Of a DNA stretch of 64,000 bases, positions 27,366 to 35,307 are shown one piece after another. The notes under the pieces are model-generated. The model saw nothing but the letters and a program-made list of their open reading frames with translations, made no database searches and was not told the origin of the DNA. Origin of the DNA: Pseudodesulfovibrio portus (GTDB lineage: Bacteria; Desulfobacterota; Desulfovibrionia; Desulfovibrionales; Desulfovibrionaceae); contig NZ_AP026708.1 of assembly GCF_026000375.1 (NCBI RefSeq), positions 3,074,001 to 3,138,000 of the forward strand. The letters run 5' to 3'. The translations under genes and the position numbers were made by a program. The number at the start of each line of letters is the position of its first letter. Position 1 is the first letter of the stretch.

Positions 27366-27505
27366 GCTTACGGGTGAGGCGAGTTTGCTTTGCCTCATTC
27401 CGTGGGGCCGGGGAGAAAGGGCGTGGGGAAAGGCGGCTGGACAGGGTGGCCGTGTTCGGCTAATTGATTCGATTAGCTGGAAAACCCATGAAGCGAGGGT
27501 GCGGT

Positions 27506-27973
27506 ATGCCACTCAAGGACTACTCCGAGATCGTCGAGCGTTTGCAGCGGGCCCTGGGCAGGGGCTTTGCCGAGGAGCCGTGGCTCCTGAATCTGCCGGG
27601 CAAGTCCGTTGCCTGCAAGATCGATCAATACTACTACCTGGCCGTGATGCCCGGCTTCCTCGACACCCTGGGCAAACTGGGCGGCGTGTTCCCGGACCAG
27701 GTCCGGGAGGCGCTGGTCAAGACCGGCAACCTGATCACCAAGGCCCCTGATCGCGATCCCATCCTCTCCCTCACGGTCAGTTGGGGCGGCAGGGGCGTGA
27801 CCCTCAAGGGCGCGTTCGTGGACGCCGATTTCATCGACCGCGCAGTGAAGACCTACGGAGGCATGCCCTCGGTTCTCTCCGTTTCCGACCTCAAGGTCAG
27901 CGAAGAGGACAAGGACAAGGTCGAAGCCTTTTTCGAGGGTAAGACAGCCCCGCAGGGACTGGCCTACTACTAG
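27506..27973 (+). CDS. Hypothetical protein between inverted repeat copies
   Basis: I do not recognise the family. The 155-residue soluble protein starts MPLKDYSEIVERLQRALGRG and ends FFEGKTAPQGLAYY. It has no signal peptide, membrane segment or cysteine-rich motif. The pattern is mixed alpha/beta (ACKIDQYYYLAVMPGFLDTL). The ATG at 27506 has GAGGG seven bases upstream; an ATG at 27488 is an alternative. The gene is flanked by two copies of the intergenic repeat in inverted orientation, each with its AAAAAGTTT end facing the gene. Base composition does not differ obviously from neighbours. Confidence 0.7.
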   Translation: MPLKDYSEIVERLQRALGRGFAEEPWLLNLPGKSVACKIDQYYYLAVMPGFLDTLGKLGGVFPDQVREALVKTGNLITKAPDRDPILSLTVSWGGRGVTLKGAFVDADFIDRAVKTYGGMPSVLSVSDLKVSEEDKDKVEAFFEGKTAPQGLAYY

Positions 27974-28034
27974 CTTTTCCTGGCGCAAACCACGTCAAAC
28001 TCTTTCAAGCTTGTACGGCTCTCGCCGAAGGCGA

Positions 28035-28142
28035 CCCAAAAAGTTTCGGAAGGGAGTTGGGGATGGGGTCTGGGGGAAGGGGAAGAGGGGAACATCTTTT
28101 TAAAGGGTTCCCCTCTTCCCCTTCCCCCAGCCGCCGGAGGCT
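28035..28142 (+). repeat. Intergenic repeat family, copy B
   Basis: The order matches the other copies: CCCAAAAAGTTTCGGAAGGG, a G-rich GTTGGGGATGGGGTCTGGG, a hairpin from GGGGGAAGGGGAAGAGGGGA and its complement, ending CCAGCCGCCGGAGGC. The terminal GCC overlaps the end of the convergent CyuA-like gene region. Together with copy A it brackets the gene at 27506. Confidence 0.85.
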
Positions 28143-28143
28143 C

Positions 28144-29460
28144 TTACACGTCCGAGAACTGCTTCTGGAGCATGATTTCCAGGATGGTCTTGTCGGTCTG
28201 GATCATGCCGTCCACGGCCAGGGTGCCGACGTTGCGCATGGTGTCTTCGGGCGATTGGCCGATGATGCCGTCGGTGTGGTGGACGTTGACGCCCTGCAGG
28301 GCGAACAGTGCGGCCTGGACAGCGGTTCCGGCGGCGGTGGCCAGCTTGAGTGCGCAGCCTTCCTTGGCCCCGTCGCAGATGATGCCCGCCAGGTCTTCCA
28401 GGAGATTCTTGATCGCTCCGGCGATGTGCGTGGCCCCGCCGCCGAGCAGGAAGGTTATCCCGGCGGTGGCTCCCGCGCCTGCGGCCACGGAACAGCCGCA
28501 GATGGCCGAGAGGCGGCCGGTGTGCGCCTTAACAAAGGCGGTGACGATGTGCGACAGGGCGATGGCTTCGAGCACGGAACGGGTCTGAACGCCTTCCACG
28601 TAGTCCTTGACCGCCCAGATGGGCAGGATGGCGGTCAGCCCGTGGTTGCCGGACCCGGCGGAGCTCATGGCGGGCAGGGGAGCGCCGGACATGCGGGCGT
28701 CGGCTGCGGCGGAGGTCAGGATGCGGGCGTCCAGCATCATGTCCTTCTTGATCAGCCCCTGGCGCGCGAGGCGTTCGAGGGTCTTGCCCACGCCCAGGCC
28801 GAGGCCGTACTTGAGGCCTTGCTCGGCCAGCCGCATGTTCACGTCCACGCCTTCCTGCAGGAAGGCGAAATCATCCTCGTCCAGCTCGTCTGTCAGGGCG
28901 ATGAGGTCGGTCAGGCTCAGGGACTTGAGCCATTCCTCCATGGCCGCCAGGGGGGAGCCCTTGTCCTCGGCCTGCACCCTGATCAGGGGGCTGTCCACGG
29001 GCCGACCGTCCAGGGACAGGGATGTGATGTTGTCGTGCAGTCCCTCGATGACGGACTCGGCAACATGGTCGCCGGAGGTGATCTTGGTGCGGATGAGCAG
29101 ACCCTGTTGTTCCCTGAGCAGGGTGACCGTGATTTTCTTCTCGGCCAGGGATTTCCTGGCCAGGGCAACGGCGTCGTCGTCGATGGGCCGGAGCACTTCC
29201 AGGCTGAGGCTCGGGTCGCCGCCCGTGGCGCCGAGGGCCGAGGCCATGTCCAGGCCGACCAGGTCGGAGGGGCCGGGGATGGAGACGGCCAGGCCGTTCT
29301 TGTACACGTTGGGATCCACCGCCACCTCGATGTGGTCGAAGTCGGCGGAGGGGAGCAGGGACATGGCCGCCGCAGCGCCCAGGGCTATGGCCACCGGTTC
29401 GGTGCAGCCAAGGGCCGGGGCCACCTGGATGGTCAGGACGTCCTTGACCGAAAACCGCAT
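28144..29460 (-). CDS. L-cysteine desulfidase / L-serine dehydratase alpha family (CyuA/YhaM-like)
   Basis: Members are oxygen-sensitive iron-sulfur enzymes that break cysteine to pyruvate, ammonia and sulfide, or deaminate serine. The 438-residue product begins MRFSVKDVLTIQVAPALGCT (the EPVAIALGAAAA stretch follows). It contains GSGNHGLTAILP, GRLSAICGCSVAAGAGATAG and KNLLEDLAGIICDGAKEGCA, which supply the conserved cysteines for the [4Fe-4S] cluster. The start is the ATG at 29458-29460 overlapping the stop of the upstream gene as TGATG; longer frames are antisense shadow. Ends just before repeat copy B. Substrate (Cys or Ser) is not settled. Confidence 0.85.
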   Translation of the reverse strand: MRFSVKDVLTIQVAPALGCTEPVAIALGAAAAMSLLPSADFDHIEVAVDPNVYKNGLAVSIPGPSDLVGLDMASALGATGGDPSLSLEVLRPIDDDAVALARKSLAEKKITVTLLREQQGLLIRTKITSGDHVAESVIEGLHDNITSLSLDGRPVDSPLIRVQAEDKGSPLAAMEEWLKSLSLTDLIALTDELDEDDFAFLQEGVDVNMRLAEQGLKYGLGLGVGKTLERLARQGLIKKDMMLDARILTSAAADARMSGAPLPAMSSAGSGNHGLTAILPIWAVKDYVEGVQTRSVLEAIALSHIVTAFVKAHTGRLSAICGCSVAAGAGATAGITFLLGGGATHIAGAIKNLLEDLAGIICDGAKEGCALKLATAAGTAVQAALFALQGVNVHHTDGIIGQSPEDTMRNVGTLAVDGMIQTDKTILEIMLQKQFSDV

Positions 29461-29987
29461 CACTGCTTGCTCTTGGCCGTGGATTTGGGACAGGAGTCGC
29501 TCAGGTAGCAGACCTCGCAGCCGCCGGTGTAGGGGTAGGGCGTGAGCACCGCGTACTTGCGGTTCACGGTCCCTTCCTCGTTCCAGGTCAGGCCGAGTTC
29601 CTCGAACGCGCCGAGCACGCCTTCGCCCGGCCGGGGCAGGGGGGCGCACTTGCCGGTCTGCAGCTCGGGCACGAAGCCCTGGGCCGAGCTCATGACCATG
29701 GTAATGGCCAGGGCGTGGAAGAGCAGCCCGTGGGTCGGGGAATCCTGCCACACGCCCTCGATGATGTCTTCGGCGGCCTGGTCCAGGAAGATGAGCAAGA
29801 ACTTGCCTTCGCCGTCGGGGTTCTTCAACTCGTACGCCTTGAGGCTCTCGGCGGCCCACTTGTCCCAGAACTCCTCGAATTCTTCCAGGATGTCGCCGTC
29901 TATGCGTGATTCTCCGGCGATTTCCATGTAGTACATCATGTCGAACTCGGGCTGCGGGGTCAGCGGATTGATCTCGAATTTGGCCAT
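29460..29987 (-). CDS. Hypothetical protein with C-terminal cysteine motif, coupled to the desulfidase
   Basis: The 175-residue cytosolic protein starts MAKFEINPLTPQPEFDMMYY and ends with TGGCEVCYLSDSCPKSTAKS, three cysteines spaced CxxCx5C that could bind a metal or cluster. The middle is acidic. The ATG at 29985-29987 has GGAG six bases upstream; the ATG 12 bases earlier has none. Its stop overlaps the start of the desulfidase gene by one base, so the two are translated together. An electron-transfer or cluster-maintenance role for the desulfidase is possible but not shown. I do not recognise the family. Confidence 0.65.
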   Translation of the reverse strand: MAKFEINPLTPQPEFDMMYYMEIAGESRIDGDILEEFEEFWDKWAAESLKAYELKNPDGEGKFLLIFLDQAAEDIIEGVWQDSPTHGLLFHALAITMVMSSAQGFVPELQTGKCAPLPRPGEGVLGAFEELGLTWNEEGTVNRKYAVLTPYPYTGGCEVCYLSDSCPKSTAKSKQ

Positions 29988-30074
29988 CCATATCTCCATG
30001 CAAAGAATGTTGTTGTCAGGGGAGGCTCTGCTTACCCTTTTTCTCGGTTCCCCTCAAGTTTTCCGCACGAGCCG

Positions 30075-30103
30075 TTGCGCTCGCCTTGGAGTCGGGGTAT
30101 ATT
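30075..30103 (+). promoter_or_regulatory. Sigma-70-type promoter of the ClC gene
   Basis: TTGCGC at 30075-30080 and TATATT at 30098-30103 are separated by 17 bases. It lies in the 183-base divergent gap between the hypothetical gene at 29460 and the ClC gene, about 68 bases before the ATG. Confidence 0.55.
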
Positions 30104-30170
30104 CAGACCTGATCGGAAGTAAATTCCACAGGTACGTTGTCAATGCGCCACCGCGAACACTGGAGACCCG

Positions 30171-31922
30171 ATGACCGCTGACCGGGGCGAACCGCTCTTT
30201 CAGAAGCTCAAGCGTCCGAACGTCCGATACCTTTTCCTGGCCATACTCATCGGCGTCCTCGCCGGATACGGGGCCGTGCTGTTCAAGTACGTGCTCAAGC
30301 TCATGCAGTGGGCCTTTTACCAGAATTCCGCTGATTTCATTCAGTTTGCGGACTCGGTGCCGCTCTGGATGAAGTTCGTGGTGCCGACCATGGGCGGGCT
30401 TGTCGTCGGCATCGTGGTGTCCAACTTCGCCAGCGAGGCCAAGGGCCACGGCGTGCCCGAGGTCATGCAGGCCATCGCCCTGCGGGGCGGGCGCATCCGC
30501 AAGAGGGTGGCTGCGGCAAAGATATTCGCCTCGGCAGTGACCATCGGCTCGGGCGGATCAGTGGGCCGGGAGGGGCCCATGGTCCAGATCGGCGCGTCCA
30601 TCGGCTCGTCCGTGGGCCAGTTGTTCAAGACCCCGAGCGTGCACATGAAGACCATGGTCGGGTGCGGCGCGGCAGCGGGCATCGCCGCAACATTCAACGC
30701 GCCCATCGCCGGGGTGCTGTTCGCCCTGGAGATCATCATCGGCGACTTCGGGGTCATGCAGTTCTCGCCCGTGGTCCTGTCCTCGGTTACGGCAACTGCC
30801 ATTTCCCGCTATTATTTCGGCGACTTTCCGCATTTCGACATCCCTGCGTATTCCATCGTCTCCCTGTGGGAATACCTGCTCTACCCGCTGCTCGGCGTAG
30901 TCACCGGGCTGGTGGCCCTGTCCTTCACCAAGATCCTTTACTGGTTCGAGGACGGGTTCGACGCCATCCCCATCCCGGAGTGGATCAAGCCGGCCATCGG
31001 CGGCGCGTTGCTGGGCGGCGTGTTCGCCGTGTTTCCCCAGGTGTTCGGCGTGGGCTACGGCTCCATGAACCTGGCCCTGGTCAACCAGATGGAGTTCCAG
31101 CTGCTGTTCGTGCTCATCTTCGTCAAGATCCTGGCCTCCTCCATCACGCTGGGCTCGGGCGGCTCCGGCGGCATCTTCGCGCCGTCGCTGTTTCTCGGCT
31201 GCATGGCCGGCGGGGTGTTCGGCTTCGGGGCGCACGCCCTGTTCCCGGCCCACACGGCCCTGCCAGGGGCGTATGCGCTGGTGGCCATGGGCGGGGTGGT
31301 GGCCGGGACCACGTATGCCCCCATCACGGCCATCCTGATCATCTTCGAGATGACCTCGGACTATTCAATCATCCTGCCGCTCATGCTGACCTGCATCACG
31401 GCCACGGTCATGAATTCCACCATTGACCGGGCGTCCATCTACACCACCAAGCTGCTGCGGCGCGGCATCGACATCGAGGCGGGCCGGGAACGGCACCTTT
31501 TGAGTCACATGATGGTCAAGGAGGTCATGGTCAGCGACGTGGTCACCATCCCGCAGGCCATGCCGCTGTCGCGGATCATCTGGACCTTCAAGACCGAGAA
31601 CGCGCCCTACCTGCACGTGGTGAACGGGGATGGCCGGCTGACCGGCATCATCTCCTTCCGCGACATCCGCACCGTGCTGAGGGAGGAGGGGCTCGACCAA
31701 TTGCTCATCGCCCAGGACCTGGCCACGCAGGACCTGGTCACCGTGACCATGGACGACACCCTGCAGGACGCCCTGGACAGGATGACCGCGCGCGGCGTGT
31801 CCCAGGTGCCGGTCCTGTCCTCGGGCAAGGAGGGGAAATTGGTGGGGACGTTGACCGAATCGGCCGTGAACGCGGCCTACAACTCCGCCATAGTCCGGCA
31901 CGAGATCGCCCATGACGACTGA
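30171..31922 (+). CDS. ClC-family chloride channel/antiporter with CBS pair
   Basis: The 583-residue inner-membrane protein has about ten helices then two CBS domains (about 445-570, with HMMVKEVMVSDVVTIPQAMP and LVTVTMDDTLQDALDRMTAR). The gating-glutamate motif GSGGSVGREGP is at 126-136 with E134 in the position of the E. coli gate glutamate. GSGGSGGIFAPSLFLGCMAG is the second anion site. The first anion loop reads GHGVPE where E. coli ClcA has GSGIPE, so His replaces the serine that helps select chloride. CBS domains usually sense adenine nucleotides. The ATG has GGAG five bases upstream. Confidence 0.93.
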   Translation: MTADRGEPLFQKLKRPNVRYLFLAILIGVLAGYGAVLFKYVLKLMQWAFYQNSADFIQFADSVPLWMKFVVPTMGGLVVGIVVSNFASEAKGHGVPEVMQAIALRGGRIRKRVAAAKIFASAVTIGSGGSVGREGPMVQIGASIGSSVGQLFKTPSVHMKTMVGCGAAAGIAATFNAPIAGVLFALEIIIGDFGVMQFSPVVLSSVTATAISRYYFGDFPHFDIPAYSIVSLWEYLLYPLLGVVTGLVALSFTKILYWFEDGFDAIPIPEWIKPAIGGALLGGVFAVFPQVFGVGYGSMNLALVNQMEFQLLFVLIFVKILASSITLGSGGSGGIFAPSLFLGCMAGGVFGFGAHALFPAHTALPGAYALVAMGGVVAGTTYAPITAILIIFEMTSDYSIILPLMLTCITATVMNSTIDRASIYTTKLLRRGIDIEAGRERHLLSHMMVKEVMVSDVVTIPQAMPLSRIIWTFKTENAPYLHVVNGDGRLTGIISFRDIRTVLREEGLDQLLIAQDLATQDLVTVTMDDTLQDALDRMTARGVSQVPVLSSGKEGKLVGTLTESAVNAAYNSAIVRHEIAHDD

Positions 31923-32012
31923 GTCGGCGGGTGTTGTGGGGGGTAGCCCTTTGTGCTAGACAACCGGTGCCGGACGTGACCCGTCCCAATGTCAGCTCAA
32001 GGAACGCAGCCC

Positions 32013-32534
32013 ATGAACGAAATCCGCATCACCGTCACTCTTTCCCTGGATGAGAAGCATCCCGAGGACGGCTACATCGATTTCAACCTGACCGTGGACG
32101 GCCAGTACCTGCACGAGGTCGGCGTGTACATCGACCCCGTGGACCTGATCACGTCGGCCACCATGTCCGGCGAGTTCTTCATCTACACCTGTGATTGCGG
32201 CAACCCGGCCTGCCTGGGCATCGACGACGGGGTCATGGTCTCTCACACCTCCGACAAGGTGGTCTGGCGGCTCAGGAACCCCATTGCCTGGCCCCCGGAC
32301 GAGCCCCGCCCCGACTGGGAGCACGACGCCGAGTTCGCCTTTTCCCGCGAAAACTACCTGCAGGAACTGACTATCGCCCTGGACCACGCCAAGCGGCTGG
32401 CGCACGGCTTCAATCTCTCGGGCAATCTCTGGGTCGGCCCGGACCTGACCACCGAAGGGCTGATGGCCCTGGAAGTCCCCCGGGAAGAGGGCATCTTCTT
32501 CTCCCGCGAGCCCGAAGGGCGCACCGTTCATTAG
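32013..32534 (+). CDS. Hypothetical protein with CxCx4C motif
   Basis: I do not recognise the family. The 173-residue soluble protein starts MNEIRITVTLSLDEKHPEDG. It carries a short cysteine cluster, YTCDCGNPACLGID (CxCx4C), possibly a metal site, near residue 65. The rest is beta-rich with acidic patches. The ATG at 32013 is chosen because AGGA lies nine bases before it; an ATG at 31989 has no ribosome site. It follows the ClC gene by 90 bases in the same direction with no terminator seen, so co-transcription is possible. Confidence 0.65.
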   Translation: MNEIRITVTLSLDEKHPEDGYIDFNLTVDGQYLHEVGVYIDPVDLITSATMSGEFFIYTCDCGNPACLGIDDGVMVSHTSDKVVWRLRNPIAWPPDEPRPDWEHDAEFAFSRENYLQELTIALDHAKRLAHGFNLSGNLWVGPDLTTEGLMALEVPREEGIFFSREPEGRTVH

Positions 32535-32684
32535 CGTCGGCTTCCCGTATCCGAACCATTCTCCAAGGCCCGTTGGCGCGTTGGAAAGAGTTTGATCCAA
32601 TGAGGGTTTGCGTTGTTGCGCGAATTGTCATATGGTTTATTCACTGCTCGGCTGTTTTTCCGGTAACCAACCGGAGGAACAGAC

Positions 32685-32786
32685 ATGTTTCAATTCAATC
32701 CAAACCAAAGTCGACTGCACCGTGCTCGCCTGTTGCGCGCGCCGCCTTTTCCCGTGGATGAGCATCAGCGCATTCAGGGGAAATGA
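32685..32786 (+). CDS. Possible 33-residue basic small protein
   Basis: The frame MFQFNPNQSRLHRARLLRAP followed by PFPVDEHQRIQGK ends in TGA. It is preceded by CGGAGGAACAGAC, one of the best ribosome sites in the region, seven bases before the ATG. The peptide is basic (6 Arg/Lys in the middle). It lies alone in the 356-base gap between two genes of unknown function. Apart from this frame and a short GGGCC/GGCCC hairpin near 32808, I see nothing in the gap. Coding is supported by the ribosome site only. Confidence 0.4.
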   Translation: MFQFNPNQSRLHRARLLRAPPFPVDEHQRIQGK

Positions 32787-32890
32787 ATGACAGTGTCCGG
32801 GGCTCGGGCCTTGCGGCCCGCGGGAGGAGCGCCTTCTTTCGGGGCGGACGATGCGTCCGTCGCAATTCTTACCGAAAACAGGGTGCATCC

Positions 32891-33439
32891 ATGTTGTACG
32901 TACCAATCAAAATCTATCCGAATAGGCGGAGTGTCCGCGGTTGCATTGTGCTTGCGGCCGTTTTCCTGGGACTGGCCGCAGCCGGTTTCCACTACCTTGA
33001 AAACGACAACCTGAAGCTTGCGATCTATTGTGTCAGCATGGCCGGGTTCGGCGTGACCATGATCAACGGTGTGGCGGTCATGACCCGCCAGCCCATGATC
33101 AAGATATTGGACGACCGGTTTTCGGTGTACACGCCGTTCGGCCCCGCCTTGATCCGTTTCGGCGAGGTCCTGTCCTTCAGAAAGGGAAGGATGCCGTTCC
33201 TGTCCACCATGCGCGTGGTCATCAACAGGTCGGCCCGGCCCAGGTTCACGTCCGGTCTGGGGCGGCTGCTCTACACCGTGGTCTACCTGAACTTCTCGAA
33301 TTCCATCTCCATCCACGGTTTCATGCTCGGGGCCAACCCCGATGCGGTGATGGAGATGCTGGAGAAGCGGCGGCTGGCCGCAGCCAGGCTGGATGCCGTG
33401 GGCGACTACGATCCCCAGGCCGTGACCCAGGTCGGATGA
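32891..33439 (+). CDS. Two-helix membrane protein with PH-like cytoplasmic domain
   Basis: The 182-residue product opens MLYVPIKIYPNRRSVRGCIV and has two membrane segments at about 17-34 and 42-60. A soluble part follows (ILDDRFSVYTPFGPALIRFG and KGRMPFLSTMRVVINRSARP) with a strand pattern like the bacterial PH-like STM3941 group, though I hold that loosely. The ATG at 32891 starts the conserved-looking region; the longer frame from 32783 overlaps unlikely sequence. No clear ribosome site. A strong terminator follows. Confidence 0.6.
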   Translation: MLYVPIKIYPNRRSVRGCIVLAAVFLGLAAAGFHYLENDNLKLAIYCVSMAGFGVTMINGVAVMTRQPMIKILDDRFSVYTPFGPALIRFGEVLSFRKGRMPFLSTMRVVINRSARPRFTSGLGRLLYTVVYLNFSNSISIHGFMLGANPDAVMEMLEKRRLAAARLDAVGDYDPQAVTQVG

Positions 33440-33450
33440 TTGAAATCGAT

Positions 33451-33492
33451 AACCGGGAAGTCCGCGCTGTGCGGGCTTCCCGGTTGTATTTG
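33451..33492 (+). terminator. Terminator after the PH-like membrane protein gene
   Basis: AACCGGGAAGTCCGC pairs with the complementary arm GCGGGCTTCCCGGTT (one mismatch) and is followed by GTATTT. The same stem would serve the convergent yhcH gene weakly. Confidence 0.75.
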
Positions 33493-33505
33493 GCGTGGGG
33501 TGTCG

Positions 33506-33949
33506 TCAGACCCGGACTTTCATGATCACCTTGTGCAGCTCGCCGTCCGAGATCATGGGCAGGTGTGCGTCCTCGGGAAAGAAGATGGCAAATGCGCCGG
33601 GAGCCACTTCGGCCCAGGCCGTGGGCGCGTCCTTGTAAAAGGCCACGTCGCTGCGCGGGTCGTACGCTTCCGTTGTCGGACCGAGGTCCCTGCGTGCTTT
33701 CCAGCCCATGGTGTCCGTGCCGCTGATCACGTATTGGAGGTCCAGGTAGTGGTCATGGGTCTCGATCAGTGCATCCTCGACCTTGCGGCCTTTGCCTCTG
33801 GCCACCACGGCATAGACGTCGTCATCCACTTCATGGCGTCCCGTCTCCAGTTGGGCCAGGTCGGGCCTGCGCAGGAAGGCGAAGGCCGTGGCCAGGTGCG
33901 GGTTCAGGGGAACGTAAAAGTCCGCGTTGTCGAGAATGTCGAGAATCAT
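33506..33949 (-). CDS. YhcH/YjgK/YiaL family protein (DUF386)
   Basis: The 147-residue cupin-fold protein matches the YhcH/EbgC family: ETHDHYLDLQYVISGTDTMG holds the metal-binding His residues, and the C-terminal FFPEDAHLPMISDGELHKVI matches the family end. Members bind a divalent metal and act in sialic-acid or beta-galactoside metabolism. Here it overlaps the start of nothing sugar-related: its ATG overlaps the lpdA stop by four bases, making it the last gene of the glycine cleavage operon. The reason for that link is unknown. Confidence 0.88.
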   Translation of the reverse strand: MILDILDNADFYVPLNPHLATAFAFLRRPDLAQLETGRHEVDDDVYAVVARGKGRKVEDALIETHDHYLDLQYVISGTDTMGWKARRDLGPTTEAYDPRSDVAFYKDAPTAWAEVAPGAFAIFFPEDAHLPMISDGELHKVIMKVRV

Positions 33950-35307
33950 TCCACTTTCTTCCTTTCGGCTTTCAGGGCCATGAGCAGGGACTCGTCCAGG
34001 GAAGGGTGGGCGAACATGGTCTTGTGCACGTCGTCGCCGGTCCAGCCCTGCTGCACGATCATGGTGGCCGGGGTGACCAGCCGGGACACGTCGTGCCCCA
34101 CGCCGGTGACGCCCACCACTTTGCCGCCGGACCAGACCACCTTCACGAATCCCTGGGTGGCCGCGTGGGCCTGGGCCATGGGGTTGGCCGCAAGCTGGGC
34201 CCTGGACACCTCGGTGGTGTCATAGTCGTCCAGGAAGGATTCGTTCTCGGTCTTGCCGACCCGCATGACCTCGGGCGCGCCATAGAGCACGCTCGGCACC
34301 GGGCCGGACGCATAGGGCCCGTCCGTCTTGCCCGCAATATGGGAAGCCGCGTACCAGGCCTGGTGGGCGGCCGCGTGGGCCAGCTGGATGCGGCCGTTCA
34401 CGTCGCCGATGGCGTAGACGTTCGGTGCGGCCTGCAGATTTTCGTCCACCTTGATCTTGTTGAATTCGAGCTCGATGCCCGCTTCTTCGAGGCCCATGTT
34501 TTCGGTGACCGGGCCACGGCCCACGGCCACGAGGATCGTATCGGCCTCAAGGGTGTCGCGGGTGTCGAAGGTCAGCACGGCGCGGCCGTCCACGGTCCTG
34601 ACGCCGGAGACGCGTTTTTCCAATTGGATGTCCCATTTCCAGCGCTTGAACATGGACTGGAGCGCCTTGGACACTTCCGGGTCCTCCAGCGGGGCCACGC
34701 GGTCCATGGCGTCCACCACGGTGATCCTGGCCCCGAAGCGATGGGCCACCTGGGCCATCTCCAGGCCGATGAAGCCTGCGCCGACCACTATCAGGGACTT
34801 GGGCATGGCCTCCATGGCCAGGAACTGGTTGGAGTCCAGCACGCACTGGCCGTCCGGCTCCAGGCCGGGGAAGAAGATGGGCTTGGACCCTGTGGCGATG
34901 ACCAGATTCCTGTATTCCAGGACGGTCTCTCCTTCATTGCCGGAGACAACGACCTTGCCGTCGTCGAGCTTGCCGAAGCCTTCTACAAGCTCGATGCCAA
35001 GGCCCTTGAGCTGCATGGCCATGGCCTTGCGGGTGCCTGCAAGGTGTTTCCGCACCCGCTGCTGAAGGGCCTCGAAATCAACGATTATCTCGCCGGAGGC
35101 CACCTTCATCTTGGCCTGGTTGTGCAGTTCTTCGATGGCCGAGGTCGCGCCGAGCCAGAGCTTGGTGGGGATGCATCCTCGGTTGAGGCAGGTGCCGCCC
35201 AGGAAGTCCTTTTCCACCAGGGCGACGGACAGGCCGTGACCGGCGGCTTCCGCCGCGCAGTCGAAGCCGCCGGGCCCGGCCCCGATTACAACGAGATCAT
35301 AGGTCAT
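33946..35307 (-). CDS. lpdA: Dihydrolipoyl dehydrogenase (L-protein)
   Basis: This flavoprotein reoxidises the lipoyl arm of GcvH with NAD. The 453-residue product has the FAD motif VIGAGPGG near the N-terminus, the redox disulfide GGTCLNRGCIPTK (C40, C45), the NAD motif VVGAGFIGLEMAQVA, and ATGSKP. The C-terminal HPSLDE supplies the His/Glu base of the partner subunit. It overlaps gcvPB by 11 bases and yhcH by four, so it belongs to the glycine cleavage system and not to a 2-oxoacid dehydrogenase. Confidence 0.95.
   Translation of the reverse strand: MTYDLVVIGAGPGGFDCAAEAAGHGLSVALVEKDFLGGTCLNRGCIPTKLWLGATSAIEELHNQAKMKVASGEIIVDFEALQQRVRKHLAGTRKAMAMQLKGLGIELVEGFGKLDDGKVVVSGNEGETVLEYRNLVIATGSKPIFFPGLEPDGQCVLDSNQFLAMEAMPKSLIVVGAGFIGLEMAQVAHRFGARITVVDAMDRVAPLEDPEVSKALQSMFKRWKWDIQLEKRVSGVRTVDGRAVLTFDTRDTLEADTILVAVGRGPVTENMGLEEAGIELEFNKIKVDENLQAAPNVYAIGDVNGRIQLAHAAAHQAWYAASHIAGKTDGPYASGPVPSVLYGAPEVMRVGKTENESFLDDYDTTEVSRAQLAANPMAQAHAATQGFVKVVWSGGKVVGVTGVGHDVSRLVTPATMIVQQGWTGDDVHKTMFAHPSLDESLLMALKAERKKVE

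Noticed and set aside
27249-28142. CRISPR array from the recurring purine-rich repeats
   Set aside because: There are only four copies, unequally spaced over 22 kb, with no regular spacers and no cas genes.
32774-33316. 180-codon open frame antisense to the PH-like membrane protein
   Set aside because: No ribosome site, odd composition, and the plus-strand frame has clear membrane segments.
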